A stretch of 64,000 bases of DNA from JAHELQ01 sp964491915 (GCA_964491915.1 CAZBHS010000011.1:1-64000); one strand, 5' to 3'. Positions 33,055 through 43,817 are shown, numbered from the stretch's first letter. Program-made: numbers and translations. Notes: generated from the sequence alone by a model not told the origin.

Positions 33055-36000
33055 ATGAAACACCAAACTAGGTTCGGAATGGGACTAATTTTTCTATTTT
33101 TATATCTTTCCGGATCATTCAGCGCGATTTTATTCCCTGGAAACTATGATCTTCGTTTTCACTGCCTTTCTACCAGGCATGGACTCTCCCAGGGGACGAT
33201 CCATTGCATGTACCAGGATTCCAGAGGATTCCTCTGGTTCGGTACGTCCGACGGTCTCAACAAGTACGATGGATACAGGTTTAGCGAGTACAATGTATTC
33301 AATTCCACCGGAGGGCGGCAGGCCCGTCTCAGCCACGGAATGGTCAAAGCCATTTGTGAAGACAGGGATGGTAATTTGTGGGTCGGTACCTTTGACGGCG
33401 GTCTGAATAAGTTGGACCGCGCCACCGGAAAGTTCTCCTGGTTCGAACACAATCCGGATGATCCCTCCAGTCTCGGCAGCAATGCGATATCTTGCCTGCA
33501 GAGGGATGACGACGATGAGTTGTGGATCGGCACCGACGGCGCCGGTCTGGATCATTTGGACAGCCAAACCGGGCAATTCAATCATTACAGGACGATACAG
33601 ACCGGTTCCTGCGCAATTAGTAGCGACTTTATAACATGTATGTGCAAGTCTTCCGCGTCCCCGGGGATTATGTGGGTCGGCACCCGCGACGGCGGATTGA
33701 ACAAACTGGATATCAAAACCAAACAATTTACGGTCTACAGGCACCGGAAGGACAATCCCCAATCGCTCGGCCATGATCAGATCACCTCCATATTCGAAGG
33801 ACCGGACGGTATGGTCTGGATTACCACCTGGGGGGGAGGATTGAACACATTCGATCCCGCCACAGGAACGTTTCACCGCTATCGTCATTCATCCGGCGAT
33901 GATAAAAGCATTAGTAGCGATTTCTTGAACGCGGTTTATGTCGATCATATGAGCAACGATCTGTGGGTTGGAACATTCGGCGAAGGCATTTGCCGCTCGA
34001 CGTATGTCGCGGGGCAGCCTCTGGAGTTTAAATGTTACAAGAAAGTTCAGGGGGAGGAGTATAGCCTCAGCAGTAATTACGCCCTTTCGTTCTTCAAGGA
34101 CCGTTCGGGAGCGTTTTGGATCGGCACCCGGGATGGCGGTCTCAACAAGGTTGTGGAAAGCGAGTCAAAATTCGTTCATCTCCGCCGTACTCCCGGGAAT
34201 CCCGAAAATCTGGCGCAAGACAAGGTTTTCGCGTTGGTTCAGGATAAGAAACAGAGAATTTGGTGTGGAACGTTCGATAAAGGAATCTCCGTAATGGTGG
34301 ATCCCCAAGCCGAGGAACCCTCTTTTATCCACTACCGCCACAATCCCGACGATCCGGACAGTCTGTGCAGCGACCAGGTTAAGGTGATCTATATGGATCG
34401 CAATGGGGATATGTGGGTCGGAACCCGCGATAAGGGGCTCGACCGTTTTGATAGCTCTACGGGGCGTTTTCTTCATTACAACCTTGATTATGTCACCACC
34501 CTTTATGAAGACACGGACGGTACATTTTGGGTCGGCACCTGGGGGGGCGGATTGCAGCGCCTCNNNNNNNNNNAAAGGGCCGTAACGAAGGCGCAGGCGC
34601 CCGGCAGCGCCTCGACCGGAAAACCGGAGAATTTGCCCCTTGTACCACGATTCGGGCCGGGGGTAGTCGTCTCGGCCGGACGCACATCAATACTATTTTC
34701 CAGGACAAACAAGGGGGGCTCTGGGTCGGTACCTATGGCGGCGGCCTGTTTTACAAGGAGGGCCATTCAGATTTCGCCAGGGTTCGATTCGGCGATGATC
34801 CCGACATGAAGTTGAATTGCGATTATGTTTTATCCATTCACGAGGACGCGGATGGTTTACTGTGGATCGGTACATACGGCGGCGGTTTGAATTGCGTTGA
34901 CCGAAAGAAAAAACGAGTCGCTCATTTTCTCGAGTCTCACGGCCTTCCCAATAATGTCATTTACGGAATTCTTGAAGATAAAACCGGTTATCTCTGGATG
35001 AGCACGAACAAAGGGCTCTCGCGTTTCGACAAGCAACGGAGGTTCGATAATTACGATGTTGGGGATGGATTGCAGGACAACGAGTTCAATCGCGGGGCCT
35101 ATATGTTGTCCACTGACGGGCGTATGTTTTTTGGCGGCGCCAACGGTATCACGGTATTCAAGCCCGAGGAGATCATCCGCAACGCGTCGATGGCGCCGGT
35201 GGTACTCACGGATTTCCGCCTCTTTCATCACTCGGTGAAGATCGGGAAGCCTACGAAAGACGGCCGGGTTATTATGAATACCGCGTTAACCGAGTGTAAT
35301 GAGATCGATCTTTCCTATAAAGACAATATCATTACGTTCGAGATTTCGGTCTTGCATTTTGTCAGGCCGGGAAAAAACCGGTACGCCTATATACTTCAGG
35401 GCTTTGAAGATAGTTGGAACGTGTTTGGAAACCGCCGGACAGTCACCTACACCAACCTCCCCCCCGGTGAATATTTATTCAAGGCGAAAGGCGCCAACAA
35501 GGACGGTTTGTGGAATCCGGATGGCCCGACATTGAAAATTAGAATCGCTCCGCCCTATTGGAAGACCTGGTGGTTTACCGTTCTGATGCTGCTTCTAGTG
35601 GTGTTTATCCTGTTTTTGATCCATTCCTGGCGCACCGCGAATTTAGAAAACCAGAATAAGCAATTGCAAGAGATGAACGCCAGGTTGAATGAACAAATTC
35701 GCGAACGGCGGAAAGCCGAAGGGGCTCTGCAGGAATCGGAAGAAAAATACCGCATGGTATTGGAAAATATCGATCACGCCATTGTGGTGACCGGCATGGT
35801 TGGGGAATACAAGTTTGTCTCCCCGAAATTGATCGAATTAGTGGGTTACCCGGAAGAGGTGATCAAGGACAAGGGGTTGAGTGAATTCGCCCACCCGGAC
35901 GACCGAAGCGAACTCATCCTCTACTACAAAAAAAGTATCAAGCGAAGACAGCGATCCCAGGGCCATGTGTTCAGAATAATCCGCAATGATGGGGCCTTGC

Positions 36001-37637
36001 GCTGGATCGAGATTAACTCCCTCCTTCTTTCATGGTTTGGCGAACCCTCGTATCTCGATTTCATCAAGGATATCACCGACCGAAAAGAGGCGGAAGAGCA
36101 ATTGAAGAGTACCAGGAATTACCTCAAGAGCGTGTTCGATTCGCTTCCCTCGGCGCTGATCTCCGTTGATGTGGAGGGCGCTGTCACCGGTTGGAACTCA
36201 GCGGCGGAGAATTTTTCCGGTGTGATGGATTCTGAAGCCATCGGCAAAAAAATATGGAGTGTCATTCCCTATTTCAAAGAACTTGAGAATTCTTTTTCCA
36301 GTGTCATTCAGTCGCAGAAACAGACAAAACTGTTGCGGCAGAATATTTTTATCGGTGAGAAGAAGTATCTCAATATCTCCATCTCACCCTTGGTCTCTCA
36401 AGGAACCGACGGGGTGGTGGTGCGTATCGACGATGTGACGGAGTTGGAGAAAAAAAACGAGCAACTGCGGCAGGCTCAACGGATGGAAACTGTCGGCACA
36501 TTGGCCGGCGGTTTGGCTCATGACTTCAACAATGTCCTGGGCGGTATCCTGGGCACGATATCGTTAATGAATTACGCGTTTAAAAAACAGGGAAGCCTAA
36601 ATTTAGGAAAAATAAAGCAAAATATCGGCACTATCGAAAAGGCGGCCAGTCGCGCCGCGGATATGGTCCAACAATTGTTGGCTTTATCCAGAAAACAAGA
36701 ATTTGCATTCTCACCGGTAGACCTGGTGCAGTCTGTGAATCATGTGATAGGTATTTGTCGAAACACCTTCGATAAAACCATCAGGATAAAATTGTTTCTC
36801 AATAATGGCGGTTCAATGGTGAACGCCGATGAAACCCAGATCGAGCAGGTACTCTTGAATCTGTGTGTGAACGCCTCCCACGCCATGACGGTGATGCGCA
36901 AGCCCAACGAGTCACAGGGTGGCACTCTCATCGTTTCTATTGAGAAATCCTATACAAACGATTATTTTCGTTCATCGCACCCGGAAGCGAGAGATTGTGA
37001 TTATTGGAGTGTTCGGGTGATGGATACCGGGGTGGGAATGGATGCTGAAACTCAACAAAAAATGTTCGATCCATTCTTCACCACAAAAGATAAAAGCGTG
37101 GGCACAGGCCTTGGCCTGGCTATGGTCTACAACATCGTCAAGCAACATAAAGGGTTTATCGATGTCTACTCGCAACTCAACATCGGTACGACGTTCAGTA
37201 TCTTTGTGCCGGTGTTGGATATGTGTGGAGTAAAAGATATCGAAATGCCCCATGAGGAATCCCTGGATATGGGAACCGGAAAAATATTGTTAGTGGATGA
37301 TGAGGAGATCATTCAGGAAACAACCCGGGATATTCTGACCGAATGCGGCTACGAAGTGATTGTCGCCGGCAATGGGCATGAAGCCCTCAGTATATTCGCC
37401 GAAAGAAGTGCGGAGATAAAGGCTGTGATTTTGGATATGGCAATGCCGAATATGTCCGGGCGGGAAACCTTCATGGAGCTGAAAAAGATCTCAGCCAATG
37501 TCAAGGTGCTATTGGCATCGGGCTTCAAGAATGATACCCGGATTGCAGATACATTGGAGATGGGGGTTGCGGGCTTTATCCAGAAACCATACACGCTACA
37601 CGAATTATCGAAGAAGATATCCGAGATATTAAAATGA
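33055..37637 (+). CDS. Hybrid two-component sensor kinase (propeller, Y_Y_Y, PAS, HisKA, HATPase, receiver), interrupted by assembly gap
   Basis: One gene broken only by the N-run at 34564-34573. In order: signal peptide/TM at the N-terminus, many two-component-regulator propeller repeats (pattern LWVGT-x2-GGLN-x-LD) forming two periplasmic beta-propellers, a Y_Y_Y domain, TM (WWFTVLMLLLVVFILFLI), coiled coil, two PAS domains, HisKA with the His in GLAHDFNNVLGG, HATPase (DTGVGMD, FDPFFTTKDKSVGTGLGL) and a C-terminal receiver (VDDEE, Asp in VILDMAMPN). This is the HTCS layout without the AraC output domain. The repeat CAGCGCCTC on both sides of the N-run shows that removing 50 bases (34564-34613) joins both halves in frame, giving about 1510 residues. 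Confidence 0.88.
34564..34573. other. Assembly gap (10 N)
   Basis: Ten undetermined bases. CAGCGCCTC stands immediately before the gap (34555-34563) and again at 34605-34613, so the gap is probably an artefact of joining overlapping contig ends with an extra ~40 bases of wrong sequence between. Confidence 0.95.
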
Positions 37638-37748
37638 TATGTTAAAACAAACAGCAATGAAACAAGTTGGTTCACACGGTACGAAATTGACTGTGACAGT
37701 GGGCAATTGGAGTTTTATTGCAAAACAACCGAAAAGGAATTGGAAAAA

Positions 37749-39419
37749 ATGAGATTTACCGAAATGGACCTGAATCCCAAACTATTACAGGGAATTGAAA
37801 AGACCGGCTTTGAAGATGTGATGCCGGTCCAGGAGCAGACTTTCAAAGAGTCGCTCACAGGCAAAGACGTGACTGTTCAGTCACAAACCGGCACAGGAAA
37901 GACAGCCGCTTTCCTGATTTCTATCTATCAGCTATTTTTACAGGAGAATGGGCCGGTAAAACAAAAAAGAGCGCTGATTGTGGTTCCCACACGGGAATTG
38001 GCGGTGCAGATTGAAAAAGAGGCAAAGGAATTGGCTCGCTATCTCGATTTCACTATTGGGAGTTTTTTTGGCGGAGTCGGTTATACACAACAAGAACGGC
38101 TATTGAACAAAGGGATCAATGTCGCCATCGGGACACCCGGCAGATTGCTGGATCTGAACCAATCGGGAAAGTTCGATTTCAAGACAATCGGTGTTCTGGT
38201 TATCGATGAAGCGGATCGACTGTTCGATATGGGATTCTTCCCGGATATTCGTAGAATCATCAACAAAATGCTTCCCCCCATCCACCGCATGACAATGCTT
38301 TTCAGCGCCACACTCGACGAGCGCTCCCGGGCGATTGTCCAGGAGTTTATGAATAAACCGGCGGTCGTCGAGATCGAACCGGAAAAAGTGACAGTGGAGA
38401 AGATTTCCCAGATGCTCTTCCATGTCGGCTACGATGAAAAATTCAGTGTTTTGTTGGGAATACTGAGCCAGGAAAAACCTAAGAGCACATTGATCTTTAC
38501 CAACATGAAACATGTGGCTGTGCAGGTGGCCAAACACTTGAACGATAATGGATTTGATTGTGATTATCTAATTGGCGATCTGCCCCAGAAGAAACGGCTG
38601 AGGATCATGGGAGATTTTAAGGCGGGCAAATTGCCCTGCCTGGTAGCGACCGATGTCGCGGCACGCGGGCTTCATATCGACGACCTGGAGTTGGTTGTCA
38701 ATTTCGATTTGCCCGGAGATTGCGAAAATTATGTACACAGGATTGGGCGAACCGCCCGCGCGGGTAAGAGTGGAAAAGCCATTTCTCTGGCTTGCGAAAA
38801 CTACATCTACAACCTGGATCCAATCGAAGGTTACATCAATATGAAAATTCCGGTATGCGACCCGGAAGATAGCCTTTTTGAAAAGTACAAAGGAGAAGGA
38901 ATACAATTGGAAAAGAGAAGGAATTACCGGAAAAGCAGGACCAGCCAGTCTGATAGCAGAACCCGGCGGGACAGGGATAACCGCAGGTCCAGACCTGAGA
39001 AAAAGAGACCTTCAAATGATGAAGGAAAGAAAGCCACTGAAAAACAAGTAAAGCAGGAACAGGAAAAAAGAGAACCGGTGAAACAGGAACGGCAAAATCA
39101 GAGTCAAAAATCCCGTAACACAACTCCGAAGGGTACTGCCGCAAGAAAAAGCGGACCCAAATCACAAGCCAATGTCTCCAGAAGAACAGCTCCGAAAAAA
39201 CCCGAGCGCAAGAAACCCGTCCGGGACTTCACGAAACCCGTCCGGGACTTCACGAAGCCCAGAGTGGTGGATCCCATGCAGGAGCGCCTCGATTATTACA
39301 AGAAAAAATATGGCGAGGATTTCAAGGTTACCAGCGGGCCTTCCCAACCTGCAATAAAAACTCAACCGAAGAAAAAATCGTTCATCTCCAGGTTTTTGGA
39401 TATGTTCAAGAACGACTAA
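37749..39419 (+). CDS. DEAD-box RNA helicase with long basic tail
   Basis: 556 residues from the ATG at 37749 (in-frame alternatives lie upstream). RecA-like core 1 has AQTGTGKT-type motif I (SQTGTGKTAAF), PTRELAVQ, DEAD (VIDEADRLFDMGF) and SAT; core 2 has TDVAARGLHID and HRIGRTARAG. From about 400 on there is a Lys/Arg/Gln/Pro-rich disordered tail that should bind RNA, with an exact 21-base tandem duplication coding for KPVRDFT twice. Such enzymes unwind RNA in ribosome assembly or decay. Converges with the RibD-domain gene; a hairpin lies between. Confidence 0.92.
   Translation: MRFTEMDLNPKLLQGIEKTGFEDVMPVQEQTFKESLTGKDVTVQSQTGTGKTAAFLISIYQLFLQENGPVKQKRALIVVPTRELAVQIEKEAKELARYLDFTIGSFFGGVGYTQQERLLNKGINVAIGTPGRLLDLNQSGKFDFKTIGVLVIDEADRLFDMGFFPDIRRIINKMLPPIHRMTMLFSATLDERSRAIVQEFMNKPAVVEIEPEKVTVEKISQMLFHVGYDEKFSVLLGILSQEKPKSTLIFTNMKHVAVQVAKHLNDNGFDCDYLIGDLPQKKRLRIMGDFKAGKLPCLVATDVAARGLHIDDLELVVNFDLPGDCENYVHRIGRTARAGKSGKAISLACENYIYNLDPIEGYINMKIPVCDPEDSLFEKYKGEGIQLEKRRNYRKSRTSQSDSRTRRDRDNRRSRPEKKRPSNDEGKKATEKQVKQEQEKREPVKQERQNQSQKSRNTTPKGTAARKSGPKSQANVSRRTAPKKPERKKPVRDFTKPVRDFTKPRVVDPMQERLDYYKKKYGEDFKVTSGPSQPAIKTQPKKKSFISRFLDMFKND
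39212..39253 (+). repeat. Exact 21-bp tandem duplication in the helicase tail
   Basis: Two identical 21-base units (39212-39232 and 39233-39253) with a partial third (GAAGCCC). In frame; lengthens the disordered tail by seven residues. Confidence 0.9.
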
Positions 39420-39432
39420 GATAAAAGAAATA

Positions 39433-39463
39433 CCGGGGTGGGTGCGATACCGCGCCGCCCCGG
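39433..39463. terminator. GC-rich hairpin between convergent helicase and RibD-domain genes
   Basis: CCGGGG-x-GG ... CC-x-CCCCGG stem of about 12 pairs around a short loop, with wobbles. No strong T-run on either side; probably a shared, weak bidirectional terminator. Confidence 0.4.
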
Positions 39464-39470
39464 ATCCAAA

Positions 39471-40217
39471 TCAGGCCCCAGTCATTTTCAGTTCGATATC
39501 TTCCCAACTGGGGTTTGCCCACAGCACGACGTCGCGGCCCATGGGATCCACTGCCAACCCATTTAGCGCCACATAATATGGAAACCGATGAATAGGGAGT
39601 TCCATGGCCTTGACACCCCCCAGCATGCACGGTGTGACGGTAATGATGAAAAAGTCCACCAACCGGGCTTCCGTGAAGGAGGAAATCACCCTGGCGCCCC
39701 CCTCGACCATCAAGCTAGATACCGGCGCGTCCAGCGAGGCAAGCTTATGTGTGAAATCCCTCAGATCGATGCGACCGTCGCCGTTAAGACGGCAATCCAT
39801 AATGACGGCACCTGTGAATTTGATCGATCGAAGACGTTCTACCGGCGGTTGCGGGCCGGTAATGATCAGCGGTTTGCAATCGGTCCGTTTCATGAGGCGA
39901 AGGTCGTTGCGGATGCGCAGATGTGTGTCCAATATGATGGGACGGGGATTGGGGCCTTCCACCAACCGCACTGTCAGGAGTGGATTGTCGGCAAGCACAG
40001 TCCCAATACCCAGTAAGATGCCGTCGTGCGCGGCTCTGAGTCGATGGGTAAGTTTTTGGGAATCCGGTCCGCTGAATTGGATTTTTTGCGAACTATCGCG
40101 CGCGATGCTGCCATCCACCCCTTGTGCGTAGGTGACCGTTATAAATGGCCGTCCCTCTCGCTTTCGAAATTCATCCGCCCCTTCGAGACGCTTTAGGAAA
40201 AGATCTAAATTCGTCAT
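39471..40217 (-). CDS. RibD C-terminal reductase-domain protein
   Basis: 248 residues of the RibD_C/dihydrofolate-reductase-like fold: FITVTYAQGVDGSIA at the start, LLGIGTVLADNPLLTVR near 70-90, and MVEGGARVISSF near 170-180. In riboflavin synthesis this domain reduces the ribosyl side chain of the pyrimidine intermediate with NADPH. Here it stands alone without the deaminase half and without other rib genes, as in proteins annotated as 2,5-diamino-6-ribosylamino-pyrimidinone reductases, so a riboflavin role is likely but not certain. Confidence 0.85.
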   Translation of the reverse strand: MTNLDLFLKRLEGADEFRKREGRPFITVTYAQGVDGSIARDSSQKIQFSGPDSQKLTHRLRAAHDGILLGIGTVLADNPLLTVRLVEGPNPRPIILDTHLRIRNDLRLMKRTDCKPLIITGPQPPVERLRSIKFTGAVIMDCRLNGDGRIDLRDFTHKLASLDAPVSSLMVEGGARVISSFTEARLVDFFIITVTPCMLGGVKAMELPIHRFPYYVALNGLAVDPMGRDVVLWANPSWEDIELKMTGA

Positions 40218-40336
40218 TCATTATCCTTATACCATTCTACCGGGTAAATATCAATCGCTCCCCGTTGGATTTGATTTTTCCCTTTAAATGCCCTAAAATA
40301 TCGGGTAACAAAAAAAGAAATCAAGGAGATCTCTGG

Positions 40337-40789
40337 ATGAAGAACGCGGCGCTACGGTTCTTGATTGGATTGATGCTGCTGATACCGTCAATTCTGTCCG
40401 CCCAGGAATTTATCGATGTGGCCAACCCGGAAGAACAAATATTTAAACTCATACTGGGCAAATGGTCTATCGACGAGGGCAAGTACCAATTCCAATACAA
40501 AGACGAATTTGTTTGCCGGGCCGAAGGGGTGAGGTTCTTCCGTTTTCGCACTTCCCAGAAACCCAAATGCGAAGAATTCATCTGGACGATGCTCAAATCC
40601 GCCAAATCCGGGAAATATTATCTGTCCCGCGCCCTTTACCGGGGCGGGCGTGCCTTCGGCTTTTCCACCTCCATTATCTACTTCATCGGCCCCGACCGCT
40701 TCATCGTCATGTCCCAAAAAGATTCAAACGATGTCTACTTCGAGGCGGAACGGATCGTCAGCAGCCCGGAGGAAGGTACTTCAAATTGA
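40337..40789 (+). CDS. Small secreted protein of unknown function
   Basis: 150 residues from the ATG at 40337, eight bases behind AAGGAG; the frame is open further upstream but that part overlaps the RibD-domain gene start and has no signal. Residues 1-21 are a classical signal peptide ending in SA-QEF. The mature protein is beta-rich (GKWSIDEGKYQFQYKDEFVCR, ALYRGGRAFGFSTSIIYFIG) with two Cys and looks like a small lipocalin- or NTF2-like fold, though I do not recognise a family. Its 3' end overlaps the 3' end of the opposite gene by 55 bases. Confidence 0.6.
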   Translation: MKNAALRFLIGLMLLIPSILSAQEFIDVANPEEQIFKLILGKWSIDEGKYQFQYKDEFVCRAEGVRFFRFRTSQKPKCEEFIWTMLKSAKSGKYYLSRALYRGGRAFGFSTSIIYFIGPDRFIVMSQKDSNDVYFEAERIVSSPEEGTSN

Positions 40790-42618
40790 TGGAGCCCGGG
40801 CTTCAATCTCATTTTACGAGTTGTAACCTGGTTCCCGTAACAATCGAAGGCGCGGATATCCGCCCGCGAAATCTCCTTTGCCAACCGGATCGCCACGGAG
40901 GCGCTTCGCTTGCCGTTTACCACATCGACGGCTTCGCCCCAGTGGTTGTCCACCGGCGCTACCATATCCTGGTATAACGCGGTGATGATTTTATCGTTTC
41001 CCTTCGCCTGAATCATGGGATACAGGGCGTGGGGGGAGTGAGGTCGGAATTCCCCCTCTAGTAGCACATGGCGGTTGTCCCGCCAATAGTTTGTCCAGAA
41101 CTCGATCATCCGGGTGTGCTCTGTGGGAATCGAGTCCAACCGCACCGACAATTGAGGAACGCTGAACAACACGTTGAGCAATTGCGAGGCCGCGTCGGGC
41201 GCCGGTTCGCCCGGATGCCACATGTACATGTCCGAATGGGCGGCGGTTGTTCCGCACAGGAGACGGATGTCGGTGGTGCGTACCCGGTTGACGACCGCGT
41301 TGTTAGGGCAATCGGCGGCGCGGAACATATTGCCGTATTTGCGCATCAACGGGCCGATGTAGGGCTGCCGGAATTCGATCATGATGTCCGGTTCGATGGC
41401 TTTGAGGCGGGCCATGATATCAGTCATCAACCGGTCCACCGCCCGGTTTACGGATGCAAAATCTCGACCGTCGGAAGCAGTCATATCGGTGTTCTCGTCG
41501 GTGGTGAAGAAACCGATGAAATCCAGCTTGAAACCGTCGAGCTTCCACTCCTCGATGGCGGTCTCGTAGGTGTCGATGATGAACTCCCTCGCCTCCGGGT
41601 AGCGGGGATCCAGGACATAAGCGCCCTGTCCGTCCCAATAGCGGAGGTATTTGCCTTTGAAGCGTTCATAGTTGCCGGCCTTCTCGCCGATGAAGGGCAC
41701 CGAGTACCAGAGCAAAAACTTCATATCCAATTGATGGATCTTCTCCACAAAGGCTTTCATGTCGCCGATCCGTTCCGGTTTCCAGTCGCCGGTGTAGGCG
41801 TAGCCGCGGTTGCTGTCCATGGTTTGCCAACCGTCGTCCACGATGACCGCTTCAAAGCCCGCCAATTTTGCCAACCGGCACTCGTTGACCACAGCCTCGA
41901 CGTCGAGGTTTTGATGAAAACTGTACCAGGTGGAATACATCGGCAGCTTCGCATCGTCAGGAACCGTCGCCGGCCTGTATTGTTCCTGTTTTTCCCACCA
42001 ACGGGTCACTCCGTTCACGGTTTCGTAAAAGGGGAGGGGGCGGGTGTCGAAGCGGAATTGTAAGGTGATGTTATCGACGGTCGCCTGCTTTTCGTCGAAT
42101 AGGGTGAAAGCGCAATGAAAGTAAGCGTCCTCTTCCTTGAGGTACGAGCGGAACATCACCTTGTTGAGGGCGTCCGAGCAGGCGATGGTGATGCGGTTGG
42201 TATCCTGCGCGTCATAGAAACAACTAATCGGCGCGTAACGGGTGGAGCGGGATGTGATGGCGTTGCGGTAGTAGTTGGCCTTGTCCACATTGAGGTTTGG
42301 GTTCCAGAAGCCGTCGATGCCTATGGAAGGGAATTTGAATTCCACTGTCATCGTTTCAGGTGGCGCCGGTTTTTTCCCTTTGAGTGTCATGGTTACCAGA
42401 TGGACTCCGGGAACCGGTATCTCACGCTTCCATTGGACCTGGAAATCTTTGGGTTCCTCTTTGAGAGAGAGGGACGCCGGATCAAAAGCCACCGCCTCGA
42501 GCGCCGCCGGAGCCAGTGATTCCAATTCGGTCCCCGCCGGGCAACATCCGTCGAAAAATACCGCCGCAAATGCTGTCAGAAAAATTGCAATGATTGTTCC
42601 ACTCATAATCCTATTCAT
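40735..42618 (-). CDS. GH36-like (clan GH-D) glycoside hydrolase, exported
   Basis: 627 residues from the ATG at 42618 (AAGGAG six bases upstream). The N-terminus is a signal peptide with Cys-Cys after a Gly, possibly a lipoprotein. After a beta-rich domain (about 40-220) comes a (beta/alpha)8 barrel: VDDGWQTMD, FLLWYSVPF, the nucleophile Asp in DGFKLDFIGF, EFRQPYIGP, and the candidate acid/base Asp in RAADCPNN. This is the catalytic pattern of alpha-galactosidases and related GH36/GH31-like enzymes. The substrate is probably an alpha-galactoside or similar glycan in the periplasm. No transporter or regulator for its use lies next to it. Confidence 0.78.
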   Translation of the reverse strand: MNRIMSGTIIAIFLTAFAAVFFDGCCPAGTELESLAPAALEAVAFDPASLSLKEEPKDFQVQWKREIPVPGVHLVTMTLKGKKPAPPETMTVEFKFPSIGIDGFWNPNLNVDKANYYRNAITSRSTRYAPISCFYDAQDTNRITIACSDALNKVMFRSYLKEEDAYFHCAFTLFDEKQATVDNITLQFRFDTRPLPFYETVNGVTRWWEKQEQYRPATVPDDAKLPMYSTWYSFHQNLDVEAVVNECRLAKLAGFEAVIVDDGWQTMDSNRGYAYTGDWKPERIGDMKAFVEKIHQLDMKFLLWYSVPFIGEKAGNYERFKGKYLRYWDGQGAYVLDPRYPEAREFIIDTYETAIEEWKLDGFKLDFIGFFTTDENTDMTASDGRDFASVNRAVDRLMTDIMARLKAIEPDIMIEFRQPYIGPLMRKYGNMFRAADCPNNAVVNRVRTTDIRLLCGTTAAHSDMYMWHPGEPAPDAASQLLNVLFSVPQLSVRLDSIPTEHTRMIEFWTNYWRDNRHVLLEGEFRPHSPHALYPMIQAKGNDKIITALYQDMVAPVDNHWGEAVDVVNGKRSASVAIRLAKEISRADIRAFDCYGNQVTTRKMRLKPGLHQFEVPSSGLLTIRSASK

Positions 42619-42787
42619 CGAATACTCCTTCTCTCCAATTATAGCAAAAAAATAGTTCATTTTCTCTATACCGCGAGATTGGCGGCGTCATTTTTTGCCC
42701 GCGCTTGACAAATAGATACTTTCTATGTTACCGTTTGTTTAGTAATCTCTTTTTTTTCTTTAGCCCCAGGAGAATTTTCATCGGTTC

Positions 42788-43027
42788 ATGAATTTTCCCA
42801 AACAGTCATCGAGCCGTTTCCAGGTGGAATTGGTTCTTTTTCATCTGGAGGTGCGCTATTTCCTTGTGACATTGGTTCAATCCCCTGTGGCATTGGCCCA
42901 AGGGCAGGTGGAATCCGCTCGTTTCCAGTTGGAACCGGTCTATTTACCCCTGGAATCGGCCTATTTCCAGATCGCTTTGACCCTTTTACCAATGACGCGG
43001 GACAATTCCCCCATCCATATCCTTTAG
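42788..43027 (+). CDS. Possible 79-residue repeat protein
   Basis: An open frame that runs exactly through the 21-base repeat array; each repeat encodes seven residues of the type Q-[VL]-E-x-x-[YL]-F. AGGAGAA lies about 12 bases before the ATG, a little far. The reverse strand is also open and would give a Pro/Gly-rich heptad protein. Because a 21-base repeat keeps any frame open, neither is strong evidence for a gene. Confidence 0.3.
   Translation: MNFPKQSSSRFQVELVLFHLEVRYFLVTLVQSPVALAQGQVESARFQLEPVYLPLESAYFQIALTLLPMTRDNSPIHIL
42821..42988. repeat. Array of eight diverged 21-bp tandem repeats
   Basis: Eight units of exactly 21 bases. Most contain a short dyad TTCCA-N2-TGGAA or a remnant of it around the unit boundary (for example TTTCCAG followed by TTGGAACC). 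Units have diverged by substitution but not by indels. It lies in the 550-base space between the glycosidase and the phosphatase gene; the flanks (42619-42787 and 43028-43169) hold nothing else that I recognise. Confidence 0.8.
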
Positions 43028-43169
43028 AACAAGATGGCGATGGGAATTCTCCTTCTTTCAGGCGGCGAAAAAATTAACAATGGAGAGCGAGGCGGAAGTT
43101 TGGGCTTTAAATTACTGATAAAATTTTATATAATAGTCCTGAACACAATGCATTCGAATTGGAGTTTTG

Positions 43170-43817
43170 ATGAAGATATCGATGAACAAGAAAGTTTTTT
43201 CGAAGCATGATGCGCTTGTATTGACGCTATTAATCTTGCTCTTGGTAACCGGTGTCTCAGCCGGGAGCGCCGGTGACGAGCAATACAAACGCCCCGGCGA
43301 TTGGGCCCAACCCTTATTGGTTCCCGGAGTGCCCAATTGCTATAAAATCTCAGATAACCTCTACCGCGGCGCGCAACCTACAGCCGAGGGGATGCAACAC
43401 CTCGAAGCGATGGGAATCAAAACCATCATCAATCTTCGCAGCATTCACTCGGACAGAAAAAAAATGCGCGATACAAAACTCATCTACGAAAAAATACCCA
43501 TGATGGCCTTCAATCCAAAGGAAAAGCATATCGTCCGCTTCCTGAAACTAATCGCCAACAAGGACGGCGGACCCTACTTTGTCCATTGCATGCATGGCGC
43601 CGACCGGACAGGCCTCTTGTGCGCCTCCTATCGGGTGGCGGTTCAGGGCTGGACAAAACGGGAAGCGATCCGCGAGATGGTGGAAGGGGGATTCGGTTTC
43701 CACAAAATCTGGAACAATCTGAAGGCATTCCTCTTGAAATTGAATATCGACTCGGTACAAAAGACAGCATCGAGGGCTGACGCGATACATGGCGCTGTAT
43801 TACAATACTGGTGCTGA
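43170..43817 (+). CDS. Exported or membrane-anchored dual-specificity/tyrosine phosphatase
   Basis: 215 residues. An N-terminal hydrophobic segment (about 17-33, ALVLTLLILLLVTGVSAGSAG) is a signal peptide or anchor. The catalytic motif HCx5R is intact (HCMHGADRTG, near residue 138-147), preceded by YRGAQPTAEGMQHLEAMGIKTIINLR, the usual start of DSP-like phosphatases. Similar secreted proteins hydrolyse phospho-Tyr, phospho-inositides or phospholipid phosphates. Given the inositol-phosphate operon elsewhere in the window, a lipid-phosphate substrate is possible. GGAG lies in front of the ATG at 43170. Confidence 0.85.
   Translation: MKISMNKKVFSKHDALVLTLLILLLVTGVSAGSAGDEQYKRPGDWAQPLLVPGVPNCYKISDNLYRGAQPTAEGMQHLEAMGIKTIINLRSIHSDRKKMRDTKLIYEKIPMMAFNPKEKHIVRFLKLIANKDGGPYFVHCMHGADRTGLLCASYRVAVQGWTKREAIREMVEGGFGFHKIWNNLKAFLLKLNIDSVQKTASRADAIHGAVLQYWC

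Noticed and set aside
41068..42063. 331-codon open frame antisense to the GH36-like gene
   Set aside because: No recognisable domains or start signal; the reverse strand carries catalytic motifs.
42661..42760. TTGACA promoter before the 21-bp repeat array
   Set aside because: A TTGACA is present near 42706, but no acceptable -10 box follows at 16-18 bases.
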